Positions 15,921-24,153 of a DNA stretch of 64,000 nucleotides are shown here, piece after piece. The position numbers and the translations under genes were made by a program. The number at the start of each line of letters is the position of its first letter. Within the stretch, counting starts at the first letter, position 1. Source of the DNA: Sporocytophaga myxococcoides (GTDB lineage: Bacteria > Bacteroidota > Bacteroidia > Cytophagales > Cytophagaceae). Location of the stretch: NCBI RefSeq assembly GCF_000775915.1, contig NZ_BBLT01000005.1, positions 124,001 to 188,000 of the forward strand, read 5' to 3'. The notes beneath the pieces were generated by a model, which saw only the letters and a program-made list of their open reading frames with translations, searched no databases and was not told where the DNA came from.

Positions 15921-17258
15921 TTGACAGATTTGAAAAAAGCTCCGATTGAAAAAGTAGTAAGACCTATTCAGAAATTTATACAACAGGAGAAATCGGGCGG
16001 ACTGGTTTTGGGTATAAGTGTAATTATAGCTTTGCTTTTAGCCAACTCTCCGTGGTACAATGATTACCATCACTTCTTTGAACATAACATAGGTTTTCTA
16101 TTTGACGGAAAGACTTACCTGCAGTACAGCATCCATCATTGGATAAATGATGGACTAATGTCGATTTTCTTTTTTGTTATAGGGTTAGAACTTAAAAGAG
16201 AAATTGTAGCAGGGGAATTATCCAATCCCCGAAAAGCGATGCTTCCAATTGTTGCGGCTATTGGTGGCATGCTTATACCAGCTATGATTTATATTATTCT
16301 CAATCCAAAGAAAGAAGTACAAAGCGGTTGGGGTATTCCAATGGCTACAGATATAGCTTTTGCTCTGGGAGTATTGTATCTTTTAGGCAATCGTATTCCT
16401 TTATCACTGAAAATTTTCTTGACAGCCTTGGCTATAGTGGATGATCTGGGTGCTGTTTTGGTTATTGCATTATTTTATACGTCTGATATTTCAATTATGA
16501 ATTTGGCGATAGGGTTAATATTCCTTTTAGCAATGTATATGGGTAATAAAATGGGCGTGAGAAGTGTTCTTTTTTATGCTTTATTAGGAATAGGTGGTGT
16601 CTGGACAGCATTTTTATTGTCAGGTGTGCATGCAACTATTGCGTCAGTTTTAGCGGCTTTTACAATTCCAGCTGATGTGAAAATCAAAGAAGATGTTTTT
16701 ATTGCGAGGATAAAAAATCACCTTAACCAATTCGCAGAAGCAGACTCTAACGATAGCCCAACTTTGACCAATAAACAATTACATATTTTAGAACAGGTAT
16801 CAATAGATACAGAACATGCAATACCTCCACTACAAAGGCTGGAACACGTTATGCATCCATTTGTTACATTTCTGATCATACCAATTTTTGCATTAGCCAA
16901 TGCTGGCGTTCCATTTTTGGACATTGACATAAAACAGATACTTAGTAACAATATCGCTCTTGGGGTAGCATTAGGATTATTGATAGGTAAAGTAGTTGGA
17001 GTAGTAGGATTTACCTGGCTTTGTGTTAAAATAAGAATCGCATCTTTTCCCCAAGGCATGAATCTGCAAAACCTTTTTGGATTGGGACTACTGGCTTCTA
17101 TAGGATTTACAATGTCCTTGTTTATTTCACAGCTGGCTTTTATAGATGAAGCTTTTAGGGTACAAGCTAAAATCGGAATTTTTGTTGCCTCTACCATAGG
17201 TGGTGTTTTGGGATATCTCGTTTTAAGCAGACAACACAAAGAAGAGAATAAAAATTAG
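15921..17258 (+). CDS. nhaA: Na+/H+ antiporter NhaA
   Basis: 445 residues, about eleven to twelve membrane segments. NhaA hallmarks: KSGGLVLGISVIIALLLANS, FFFVIGLELKREIVAGEL, MATDIAFALGVLYLLGNRIP and the ion-binding Asp174-Asp175 pair (ALAIVDDLGAVLVIALFYT). It exchanges cytoplasmic Na+ for H+ at the inner membrane. The start appears to be TTG at 15921: an in-frame TAA lies at 15909, no ATG precedes the conserved N-terminus, and the next candidate is a TTG at 15930. The K+ channel gene starts 25 bp downstream, suggesting an ion-homeostasis operon. Confidence 0.93.
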   Translation: MTDLKKAPIEKVVRPIQKFIQQEKSGGLVLGISVIIALLLANSPWYNDYHHFFEHNIGFLFDGKTYLQYSIHHWINDGLMSIFFFVIGLELKREIVAGELSNPRKAMLPIVAAIGGMLIPAMIYIILNPKKEVQSGWGIPMATDIAFALGVLYLLGNRIPLSLKIFLTALAIVDDLGAVLVIALFYTSDISIMNLAIGLIFLLAMYMGNKMGVRSVLFYALLGIGGVWTAFLLSGVHATIASVLAAFTIPADVKIKEDVFIARIKNHLNQFAEADSNDSPTLTNKQLHILEQVSIDTEHAIPPLQRLEHVMHPFVTFLIIPIFALANAGVPFLDIDIKQILSNNIALGVALGLLIGKVVGVVGFTWLCVKIRIASFPQGMNLQNLFGLGLLASIGFTMSLFISQLAFIDEAFRVQAKIGIFVASTIGGVLGYLVLSRQHKEENKN

Positions 17259-17283
17259 TAATGGAGTAGGGAATCTTGTAATT

Positions 17284-18162
17284 ATGCCTGACTATATTAA
17301 AAATCCTAAGAGTAAGTTAGATCGATTTAAACAGGAAGTATATATCATTATCTATGGGGTAAACACTCCTGCGGGAAAAGCCTTTGATATTGGTTTGTTG
17401 ATAGCCATTTTGCTTAGTGTTTTTACTATTATGGCGGAAACCATTGAGGATATCGACCGTAATTTTCACAAAGAATTGATGGTGTTGGAATGGATTTTTA
17501 CTGTCATTTTTACTGTGGAATATGCATTTAGAATTTTTGTCAGCAAGAAACCGTTAAAATACATTTTTAGTTTTTATGGTATTATAGACCTGTTGTCCAT
17601 ATTGCCAATGTTCCTCGCCGTTTTTATTAGTGGGAGTCATATCTTGAGTAGTCTGAGAATTTTAAGATTATTAAGGCTATTCCGGGTTTTCGGTTTGATG
17701 GAATTTATGGAGGAATCTTCAAAATTAAAAGTTGCTCTATTGGCAAGCCGTGCAAAAATTATGGTTTTTCTCTATACTGTTTTAATTATTGCTATTTTAA
17801 TAGGAACACTAATGTATTATATCGAAGGGCCTGAAAACGGTTTTACGAGTATTCCAAGAAGTGTATTTTATACCATTGTTACGCTTACTACAGTTGGCTA
17901 TGGAGATATGGTACCTACTACTGCTTTAGGACAGTTTTTGTCGATGATTTTGATGGTTATAGGTTACGGCATAATTGCAGTACCAACGGGAATTGTGGGA
18001 GTGGAAATAGCTAAGGCAGGCGATAATTCTATTGGCAGTAAAAAAACTAAAAACAAAGAAGATAATAGATTAAATGATATAGTATGTGCCCATTGCAACA
18101 AAGAAGGTCATAGAAATGATGCAGAATATTGTTATAGTTGTGGACATCATTTGCATGCTTAG
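17284..18162 (+). CDS. Voltage-gated-type potassium channel with C-terminal zinc ribbon
   Basis: 292 residues with six membrane segments. A voltage-sensor-like S4 with regularly spaced arginines (SLRILRLLRLFRVFGL, about 123-138) and the K+ selectivity filter TVGYGD (203-208) identify a Kv-type channel subunit that would form a tetramer. After S6 the protein ends in a short cytoplasmic tail with a zinc-ribbon pattern (CAHCNKEGHRNDAEYCYSCG), unusual for channels of this size. Lies 25 bp after nhaA; joint control of Na+, H+ and K+ is plausible. Confidence 0.9.
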   Translation: MPDYIKNPKSKLDRFKQEVYIIIYGVNTPAGKAFDIGLLIAILLSVFTIMAETIEDIDRNFHKELMVLEWIFTVIFTVEYAFRIFVSKKPLKYIFSFYGIIDLLSILPMFLAVFISGSHILSSLRILRLLRLFRVFGLMEFMEESSKLKVALLASRAKIMVFLYTVLIIAILIGTLMYYIEGPENGFTSIPRSVFYTIVTLTTVGYGDMVPTTALGQFLSMILMVIGYGIIAVPTGIVGVEIAKAGDNSIGSKKTKNKEDNRLNDIVCAHCNKEGHRNDAEYCYSCGHHLHA

Positions 18163-18319
18163 AAAAATAATATAACCTGACATAACGAAATAGAACGAAT
18201 ATCTGTGCCTTGAATGATGGATTAATGATGCTGATATATTCTAAGGGCAGGAATTTTTTGGCGAAATTTGTACTATTAACTGTTTGTGCAATATTCAACC
18301 TATGTCTCATCTTACTTTA

Positions 18320-18381
18320 AAAATTCAAACTTATTTCCATCAAACAGTCCAAGGCCGCTGGGTTTAAGAAATGGAATAACG
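18320..18381 (-). pseudogene. Duplicated fragment of the adenine deaminase 3' end
   Basis: About 60 bp here match the last ~60 bp of the ade coding region (18521-18582) with only a handful of substitutions, in the same orientation and about 200 bp from the parent. No further part of ade is present. The intervening 18400-18470 segment contains purine-rich ACACAGAG/ACATAGAG/ACACCGAG-type short repeats. Confidence 0.8.
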
Positions 18382-18512
18382 CGCCTAGTAATCTCCGTAT
18401 AATTTAATTTATTACACAGAGGTATGAAGAGAAGACATAGAGATACACCGAGAAAAGTATTCCCGGCCTAATCAAATGATTCGCTTTTAACTTTCGGCTT
18501 TTAACTTACAAC

Positions 18513-20135
18513 TTATTGAACAAATTCAAACTTATCTCCATCAAACAGCCCAAGGTCACTGAGTTTAAGAGATGGTATCACCAGCAAAGCCATAAAAGAC
18601 AATGTCATGTATGGTGAAGAAAGTGTGCTTCCCATTGCTTTGGAGATTTTGTCAAGCTCTGTATATTTATCAGCTACCAAATAGCCATCATCTGCAGACA
18701 TTAATCCACCAACCGGAAGAGGTAATGAATAAATTTTTCCTTCAAATACAGCAGATATACCACCCCGGTTATTGATCACTTCGTTTACAGCTTTGGTAAT
18801 ATCTTCATCATTTACGCCAACAGATACTATATTATGAGAATCATGTGCGATAGATGAAGCAAGTGCTCCTTGCTTTAAACCGAACCCTTTGATGAATGCC
18901 TTTGAAGGAATTGCTTCTTTATATCTGTTAACAACAGTGATTTTTAATATGTCTTTCTCTGGCAATGTTTGTACAAAACCGTTTTCGAGTGGTAGTTCAG
19001 TATCGATGGATCTGGTGATCAGTTGTCCATCCAGAGCTTCCATCACTCTGGTTTTTCCTGTTGAAGATGCTATCTTAAAATCTGAAACCTTCTTCAAAGG
19101 CGTATTAAATCTGTTAATAGGGGATACAGATATTGATTTTATATAGCTCTTTTTATTTTCGGCAACAAGCTCACCATTTATATATGTTTTGAGAATATTA
19201 AAGTCTTTAAGATTATCAATAATAATAAAATCTGCAGGATCTCCGGATTTAAGAAGGCCAACTTCCAGTCCATAATGTTTTACCGGGTTGATGCAGGCTG
19301 CTTTCAAGATTTTATATAGATCAATTCCTTTGTCTAGAGCTCTTTTCACCAGCTCATTGATATGCCTTACAACAAGATTGTCCGGATGCTTATCATCAGA
19401 ACAAAACATAATAGAATCTTCGTAATCATTTAAAAGATCGATAAGAGCTTCAAAGTTTTTGGCAGCGCTTCCTTCTCTTATAAGTATTTTCATTCCTGAT
19501 TTCAGCTTGTCTAAAGCTTCTTCAGCAGTGAAGCATTCATGATCTGTAGAAATACCTGCTGCAATATATCGCTTCGCCTGCTCTCCTTTAAGACCTGGAG
19601 CATGCCCATCTATCACTTTTCCCAGTTTTTTTGCAATATTGATCTTTTCGTATACAATCGGATCATCGAAAAGTACACCTGGCCAGTTCATCATTTCTGC
19701 CAGATATTTTATTTCAGGCTTTTTTAAAAGCGTTTCAATGTCTTTCGCAGTGATCTCATCTCCTGCAGTTTCAAAGGTAGTTGCAGGTACGCAGGAAGGG
19801 GCGCCAAAATTAAATTTAAATGGAACCTGTTTCCCATTATTCACCATAAATTCAACGCCTTCCATACCACAGACATTGGCAATTTCATGAGGGTCAGACA
19901 CTGTAGCTACAGTACCATGCAAAACGGCAAGTCTGGCAAATTCAGAGGGTACAAGCATAGAGCTTTCTATATGAACATGAGAATCTACAAAACCTGGAAG
20001 GATATATACATTTTCACTTACTTCTGCTGATTCTTTGATTTTCTCTATTCGTCCGTCTGATATTGTTATATATCCTTTATAAATGCGTCTTCCTTCAATG
20101 TCAATGATGTTGCCGGGGATTGTCTTAGAGCTCAT
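18513..20135 (-). CDS. ade: Adenine deaminase
   Basis: 540 residues of the amidohydrolase superfamily. Metal ligands appear as His53-x-His55 ([19 protein letters not shown]), followed by the family-specific [37 protein letters not shown] and [11 protein letters not shown] motifs. The C-terminal half carries the usual [19 protein letters not shown] region. It converts adenine to hypoxanthine and ammonia in purine salvage. Length is normal and the gene stands alone. A 60-bp copy of its 3' end lies just downstream. Confidence 0.94.
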   Translation of the reverse strand: MSSKTIPGNIIDIEGRRIYKGYITISDGRIEKIKESAEVSENVYILPGFVDSHVHIESSMLVPSEFARLAVLHGTVATVSDPHEIANVCGMEGVEFMVNNGKQVPFKFNFGAPSCVPATTFETAGDEITAKDIETLLKKPEIKYLAEMMNWPGVLFDDPIVYEKINIAKKLGKVIDGHAPGLKGEQAKRYIAAGISTDHECFTAEEALDKLKSGMKILIREGSAAKNFEALIDLLNDYEDSIMFCSDDKHPDNLVVRHINELVKRALDKGIDLYKILKAACINPVKHYGLEVGLLKSGDPADFIIIDNLKDFNILKTYINGELVAENKKSYIKSISVSPINRFNTPLKKVSDFKIASSTGKTRVMEALDGQLITRSIDTELPLENGFVQTLPEKDILKITVVNRYKEAIPSKAFIKGFGLKQGALASSIAHDSHNIVSVGVNDEDITKAVNEVINNRGGISAVFEGKIYSLPLPVGGLMSADDGYLVADKYTELDKISKAMGSTLSSPYMTLSFMALLVIPSLKLSDLGLFDGDKFEFVQ

Positions 20136-20285
20136 TTTTCGCCTGGTTTTGAAAAGATTTAATCCTAATAGGAACTGCAGTACAATATATTTAATCTAAT
20201 TTGAAAAATATAATTTGGTATATGAACATAATTAATTTTTATAACATTTTCAGATCATTTATTTTAGAAAGAAAATTTTCATTTA

Positions 20286-20483
20286 ATGGAAAATCAGACC
20301 AGAGCCAATATTAAACCGGGAATTTTAGTGGATATTATTTTAAAGAAGGATCAAAAGACAGGTATGTTAACCAGAGGCATAGTGAAAAATATATTAACAA
20401 GCGCGGCTAAACATCACAGAGGGATAAAGGTTCGTCTTGAAAATGGAAAAATAGGAAGGGTGCAGAAAATAGTGGCAACATAA
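20286..20483 (+). CDS. ywbE: YwbE family small protein
   Basis: 65 residues matching the YwbE (DUF2196) family almost end to end: RANIKPGILVDIILKKDQKT followed by GMLTRGIVKNILTSAAKHHR and GIKVRLENGKIGRVQKI. The family is small, basic, widespread in Gram-positives and Bacteroidetes, and lacks a settled function; the fold suggests an OB/KOW-like nucleic-acid or ribosome partner. Divergent from ade with 150 bp between. Confidence 0.88.
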   Translation: MENQTRANIKPGILVDIILKKDQKTGMLTRGIVKNILTSAAKHHRGIKVRLENGKIGRVQKIVAT

Positions 20484-20580
20484 AAGTTTTATCAACCTGA
20501 TTTGTAATTGGGTGTGTTGGCTATATTGATAAACATGATAATTAATTAATAACTAATAACACTATATAATTTTGAAGACC

Positions 20581-21876
20581 ATGCAAAAGGTTATTTTGAT
20601 TTTACTAGTTTCCCTGAGTTTTCAGGTAGAATGTAATGGACAATCATTTAGAAGTGATTCTGCCAGAGGGTTTGTTGCTACTACACTTGTCAATGATCCC
20701 GGTAAAACCGGTTTAAAGTTACCTCAGGGGTTTAAAGGAACAATTGTCGCGGACAATCTTGGAAAGTCACGCCACATTGCCGTGACCAGACATGGAAATG
20801 TTTACGTAAAACTGGACAGGCCTTCTGACAAAGGGGCTGTGTTATATCTTGAAGATAAAAACAAAGATGGAAAAGCTGAGAAAATATCAGGCTTTGGTGA
20901 TTATAAAGGTACAGGTATTGCAATTAAAGATAATTATCTGTACGCTTCTTCCAATAGTGAAGTATTTAGGTATAAACTTAATGATAAAGGAGAGGTAATC
21001 AACCAGAAAAGTCCTGAGAAAATTGTAAAAGGTCTGGTGGCCAGAAGGCAGCATGAGTCCAAATCCATAACACTTGATAACAATGGCAATATTTATGTTA
21101 ACATAGGAGCTCCCTCAAATGCTTGTCAGGAGAAGGATAGAGTCAATGGTTCTAAGGGGATGACTCCTTGTCCTATACTGGATTCTGCGGGTGGTATCTG
21201 GCAATTCAAAACAGATAAAGCTGATCAGAGTTATGCTGAAGGTGTTCGTTATGCCACAGGTTTAAGAAATGTTGTAGGTCTTGACTGGAATAAAGAGAAC
21301 AATCAATTGTTTGTTATGCAACATGGAAGAGATCAGTTGTTTCAATTATACCCTAATTTATATACTGAAAAGCAAAGTGCCGAATTGCCAGCAGAAGTAT
21401 TGTATGCCATAAATAAAGGCGACAATGCAGGTTGGCCATATATTTACTATGATCAGTTTCAGGATAAAAAAATACTTGCACCAGAATATGGCGGAGATGG
21501 AAAGAAAACAAGTGGAGAAGATGCAATTGATCCTTCTATAGTATTTCCGGCACATTTAGCTCCTAATGGACTATTATTTTATACTGGAGATCAGTTTCCT
21601 GCCAAATATAAAAACGGAGCATTTATAGCGTTTCATGGTTCATGGAACAGAGCGCCTCTAAAACAAAAAGGTTATTTTGTAGCTTTTGCTCCATTTAAAG
21701 ATGGCAAACCTGTTGGGACATGGGAGATATTTGCAGATAATTTTGCTGGTACAGAAGAGGTCAACTCTCCCGGAGATGCAAAGCACAGACCTTGCGGTGT
21801 GGCCGAGGGACCGGATGGTTCACTTTACATATCTGATGATGTGAAGGGAACGATTTTTAAAATCAGTTATAAATAA
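20581..21876 (+). CDS. PQQ-dependent sugar dehydrogenase-like secreted protein
   Basis: 431 residues from the ATG at 20581; a TTG three codons upstream is a less likely start. Signal peptide MQKVILILLVSLSFQVECNG. The body shows the six-bladed propeller repeats of the glucose/sorbosone dehydrogenase family (GFKGTIVADNLGKSRHIAVT; YATGLRNVVGLDWNKENNQL; GAFIAFHGSWNRAP; RPCGVAEGPDGSLYISDD). Such enzymes oxidize sugars in the periplasm with PQQ and pass electrons to a carrier. No PQQ biosynthesis genes lie in this window, so the cofactor and activity are unproven. One of three related folds here. Confidence 0.82.
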   Translation: MQKVILILLVSLSFQVECNGQSFRSDSARGFVATTLVNDPGKTGLKLPQGFKGTIVADNLGKSRHIAVTRHGNVYVKLDRPSDKGAVLYLEDKNKDGKAEKISGFGDYKGTGIAIKDNYLYASSNSEVFRYKLNDKGEVINQKSPEKIVKGLVARRQHESKSITLDNNGNIYVNIGAPSNACQEKDRVNGSKGMTPCPILDSAGGIWQFKTDKADQSYAEGVRYATGLRNVVGLDWNKENNQLFVMQHGRDQLFQLYPNLYTEKQSAELPAEVLYAINKGDNAGWPYIYYDQFQDKKILAPEYGGDGKKTSGEDAIDPSIVFPAHLAPNGLLFYTGDQFPAKYKNGAFIAFHGSWNRAPLKQKGYFVAFAPFKDGKPVGTWEIFADNFAGTEEVNSPGDAKHRPCGVAEGPDGSLYISDDVKGTIFKISYK

Positions 21877-21885
21877 AATTTTACA

Positions 21886-21924
21886 GGAGTTTGTCTTTAA
21901 TTGTTCTCTTTTAGAGACAACTCC
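21886..21924. terminator. Convergent terminator between dehydrogenase and histidine kinase
   Basis: GGAGTTTGTCT and AGACAACTCC pair with one bulge around an AT-rich loop, overlapping the kinase 3' end. Confidence 0.6.
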
Positions 21925-23951
21925 TCTTTATATTCTGCTGATATTGAGGCGGGCAGGGCGACAGTAAAAGCTGTTCCTATTCCTATTTCGCTTTCGATAG
22001 ATATTTTTCCTCCCATACTTTCAATCTGAGTTTTGATGATAAACAAGCCTAATCCTTTTCCTGGGATTTCAAGATGAAAGCGTTGATAAGGCTGAAAAAT
22101 CTTTTCTCTGTATAGTGTAAGATCCAGGCCTATTCCATTGTCCCTGAACTCAATAAAATGGTAATCCCCCTCGGTATAGGATTTAATATTGACAGTAGGC
22201 ATTAAATATTTCTTACAATATTTAATGCTGTTAAGAATAAGATTAAAGAATATATTCTTAAGATAAGATGGAATTGCAGGAGTGAAAGCTGTTTCAGAAA
22301 AGTCATAGTTGACTACAGCGCCGCTTGCTGTGATTTCATTTTCAAGAAGATCAATTACCTCAAGACATACTTTTTCAAATTTTACCTTTTCCATCATAGC
22401 ATCTGTGTTTCTATGATGATCCAGCAATGACGCTAAGTCCTTGAGAATACCATCAACCTTTAGGGACGACTCTTTGACGTTATGAATCACTTTTGCGTTC
22501 AGAGGGTCTGATGGAGTACCTTCATTAAACAATTCACATAGTCCCAGTAATGTAGCAATAGGACCACGAAGGTTGTGCGCTGTGATATTAGCAAATTGCT
22601 CCAGTCTGAAGTTGCGGTCGTTAAGGTCCTTATTAAGTTTTATAAGCTGACTGGTTCTTTTTTCTACTATTTTTTCAAGCTGTTCTTGTTGTTCTTTCAG
22701 TTCCTTGTTTTTAAGCTCTATCAGAATGTTTTTTTCTCTCAGTTCAAGCGTTCTGGACATTACTTCAGTTTCAAGGAAGTGTTTTTGTTCTATGATAATG
22801 CTGTCTTTCTCCAGTTTAAATAATTTAAGTCTGCTCAATATAGCCAGGTTAAAAAAGATAATTTCAATGGCAGATCCGATTTGAATGGAATTGTCTGTGA
22901 AAACATTCAAGGGGATGGCTCCATTTAGAGTAATGACGTGAATAAGAATTCCAAGGAAGAAAGATATACTGCCCGTTAAAAAAAAGCTAATTGTGTGTTT
23001 TTCAATTCTCTTTAATTTTTTAAATAAATAAACTCCTGCAAAGAGCGGCAATAAAGCACCTATGCAGAATACCGAAAAAACAATTTCATTTACTAGTGTG
23101 GTATAGTAAAACGTATTAAGGGTAAATGAAACTATGTTGACTACATAAAATACTCTAAATGTAAAATACAGCCATTTAGAATATTTTTTTAACAGTAACA
23201 ACTTTTCTATAAATACTAAATGGAAAGTAGTAAGCAAGTAGAAAATAAAACAATATTGATTCACTATTGGAGTCTCGGGCCAGAAATACTGAAAGGCATA
23301 GCCGAAATTAAGTAAAGTGAGAAACCCTGTTGCACCGATGGAAAGTGCGTAGTAAAGGAATAAACTCTCTTTAAGCCAAAAATAGGATGTAAGCGTGAGG
23401 GTTATTGTAAGAATGATTAGGCCAAGGTAAAGAAAGTGAAGAGATATATTTTGCTGAACATCGGTTATGAATTCTTTTTCAGAGAAGATCTCAACAGGGA
23501 CTTTCATTGGGCCTTTGATTTGAATTTCAAGGCAAATAAGTTCTGTGTTTTTGGGAATAAAAAAGTTGGGAAAGTTTATGGGTAAATCTCTGTAATTGAA
23601 TGGGGCAAGGTCTCCGGATTCTTTGAGTTCTATAAGTTTATTATCTTTAATGAAATGTGCTGTGATGTGATCTAAAAAAGAATTTTTTACAAGTAAAATT
23701 CCATTTTCAGGCAAGCCCTTAGCTGGAAAGATGATCCATATTTTATTTGCTTTAAGTCTGATATTTACTGCATCGTCCGCAATTTTAAATTTCTCAGGAG
23801 ATTGTAAAAAAAGGCTTGAAACAGTTGAAAAAGTATACTTAAGAGAATCGTCAGTGATATAATTTAATTTTAAAGAAGAAGATTTTGCAATAGTAAAGGT
23901 AATACTGCTAAAGTAAATTATAATTAATGTAAAGATTATCCTGTTTTTCAT
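21897..23951 (-). CDS. Histidine kinase with 7TM-DISM sensor module
   Basis: 684 residues. Signal-like N-terminus, an extracellular jelly-roll 7TMR-DISM-type domain (about 30-180), seven membrane segments (about 185-390), a coiled coil (KELKEQQEQLEKIVEKR), a HisKA domain with His459 (FANITAHNLRGPIATLLG) and a HATPase (FFNLILNSIKYCKKY; FRDNGIGLDL; GKGLGLFIIKTQIESMGG). The DISM module senses carbohydrates or other small ligands in related proteins. There is no adjacent response regulator, so it is an orphan kinase. A GAF/PAS sensor lies upstream in the same direction. Confidence 0.9.
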   Translation of the reverse strand: MKNRIIFTLIIIYFSSITFTIAKSSSLKLNYITDDSLKYTFSTVSSLFLQSPEKFKIADDAVNIRLKANKIWIIFPAKGLPENGILLVKNSFLDHITAHFIKDNKLIELKESGDLAPFNYRDLPINFPNFFIPKNTELICLEIQIKGPMKVPVEIFSEKEFITDVQQNISLHFLYLGLIILTITLTLTSYFWLKESLFLYYALSIGATGFLTLLNFGYAFQYFWPETPIVNQYCFIFYLLTTFHLVFIEKLLLLKKYSKWLYFTFRVFYVVNIVSFTLNTFYYTTLVNEIVFSVFCIGALLPLFAGVYLFKKLKRIEKHTISFFLTGSISFFLGILIHVITLNGAIPLNVFTDNSIQIGSAIEIIFFNLAILSRLKLFKLEKDSIIIEQKHFLETEVMSRTLELREKNILIELKNKELKEQQEQLEKIVEKRTSQLIKLNKDLNDRNFRLEQFANITAHNLRGPIATLLGLCELFNEGTPSDPLNAKVIHNVKESSLKVDGILKDLASLLDHHRNTDAMMEKVKFEKVCLEVIDLLENEITASGAVVNYDFSETAFTPAIPSYLKNIFFNLILNSIKYCKKYLMPTVNIKSYTEGDYHFIEFRDNGIGLDLTLYREKIFQPYQRFHLEIPGKGLGLFIIKTQIESMGGKISIESEIGIGTAFTVALPASISAEYKEELSLKENN

Positions 23952-24094
23952 TTCCTGGCTATTAAATATACAAACACTTTAGCACAGGCCCAATTAGAAC
24001 TTATTAAACAAGAACAAATTTCGATAAAAGGCAGGAGAGATATAATGAGACTGCTAAAGATTTATGTTATGTAATATTTATTAAAAAAATAAAT

Positions 24095-24131
24095 GCTCCG
24101 AAGCTATAACGAATTGTAATATCTCCGGAGC
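24095..24131 (-). terminator. Terminator-like hairpin after the GAF/PAS sensor
   Basis: GCTCCG and CGGAGC pair across a 25-nt loop; on the minus strand the stem is followed by an AT-rich TTTATTTTTTTAA tract, 23 bp past the gene's stop. Confidence 0.6.
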
Positions 24132-24153
24132 TTAATTTAATTCAACAATTCAA

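Noticed and set aside
16718-17239. 173-codon minus-strand frame inside nhaA
   Set aside because: Antisense shadow of a well-supported transporter gene; no independent motifs.
18395-18470. CRISPR-like or tandem array in the ACAGAG/ACATAGAG-rich stretch
   Set aside because: Short purine-rich imperfect repeats only; no regular repeat-spacer structure.
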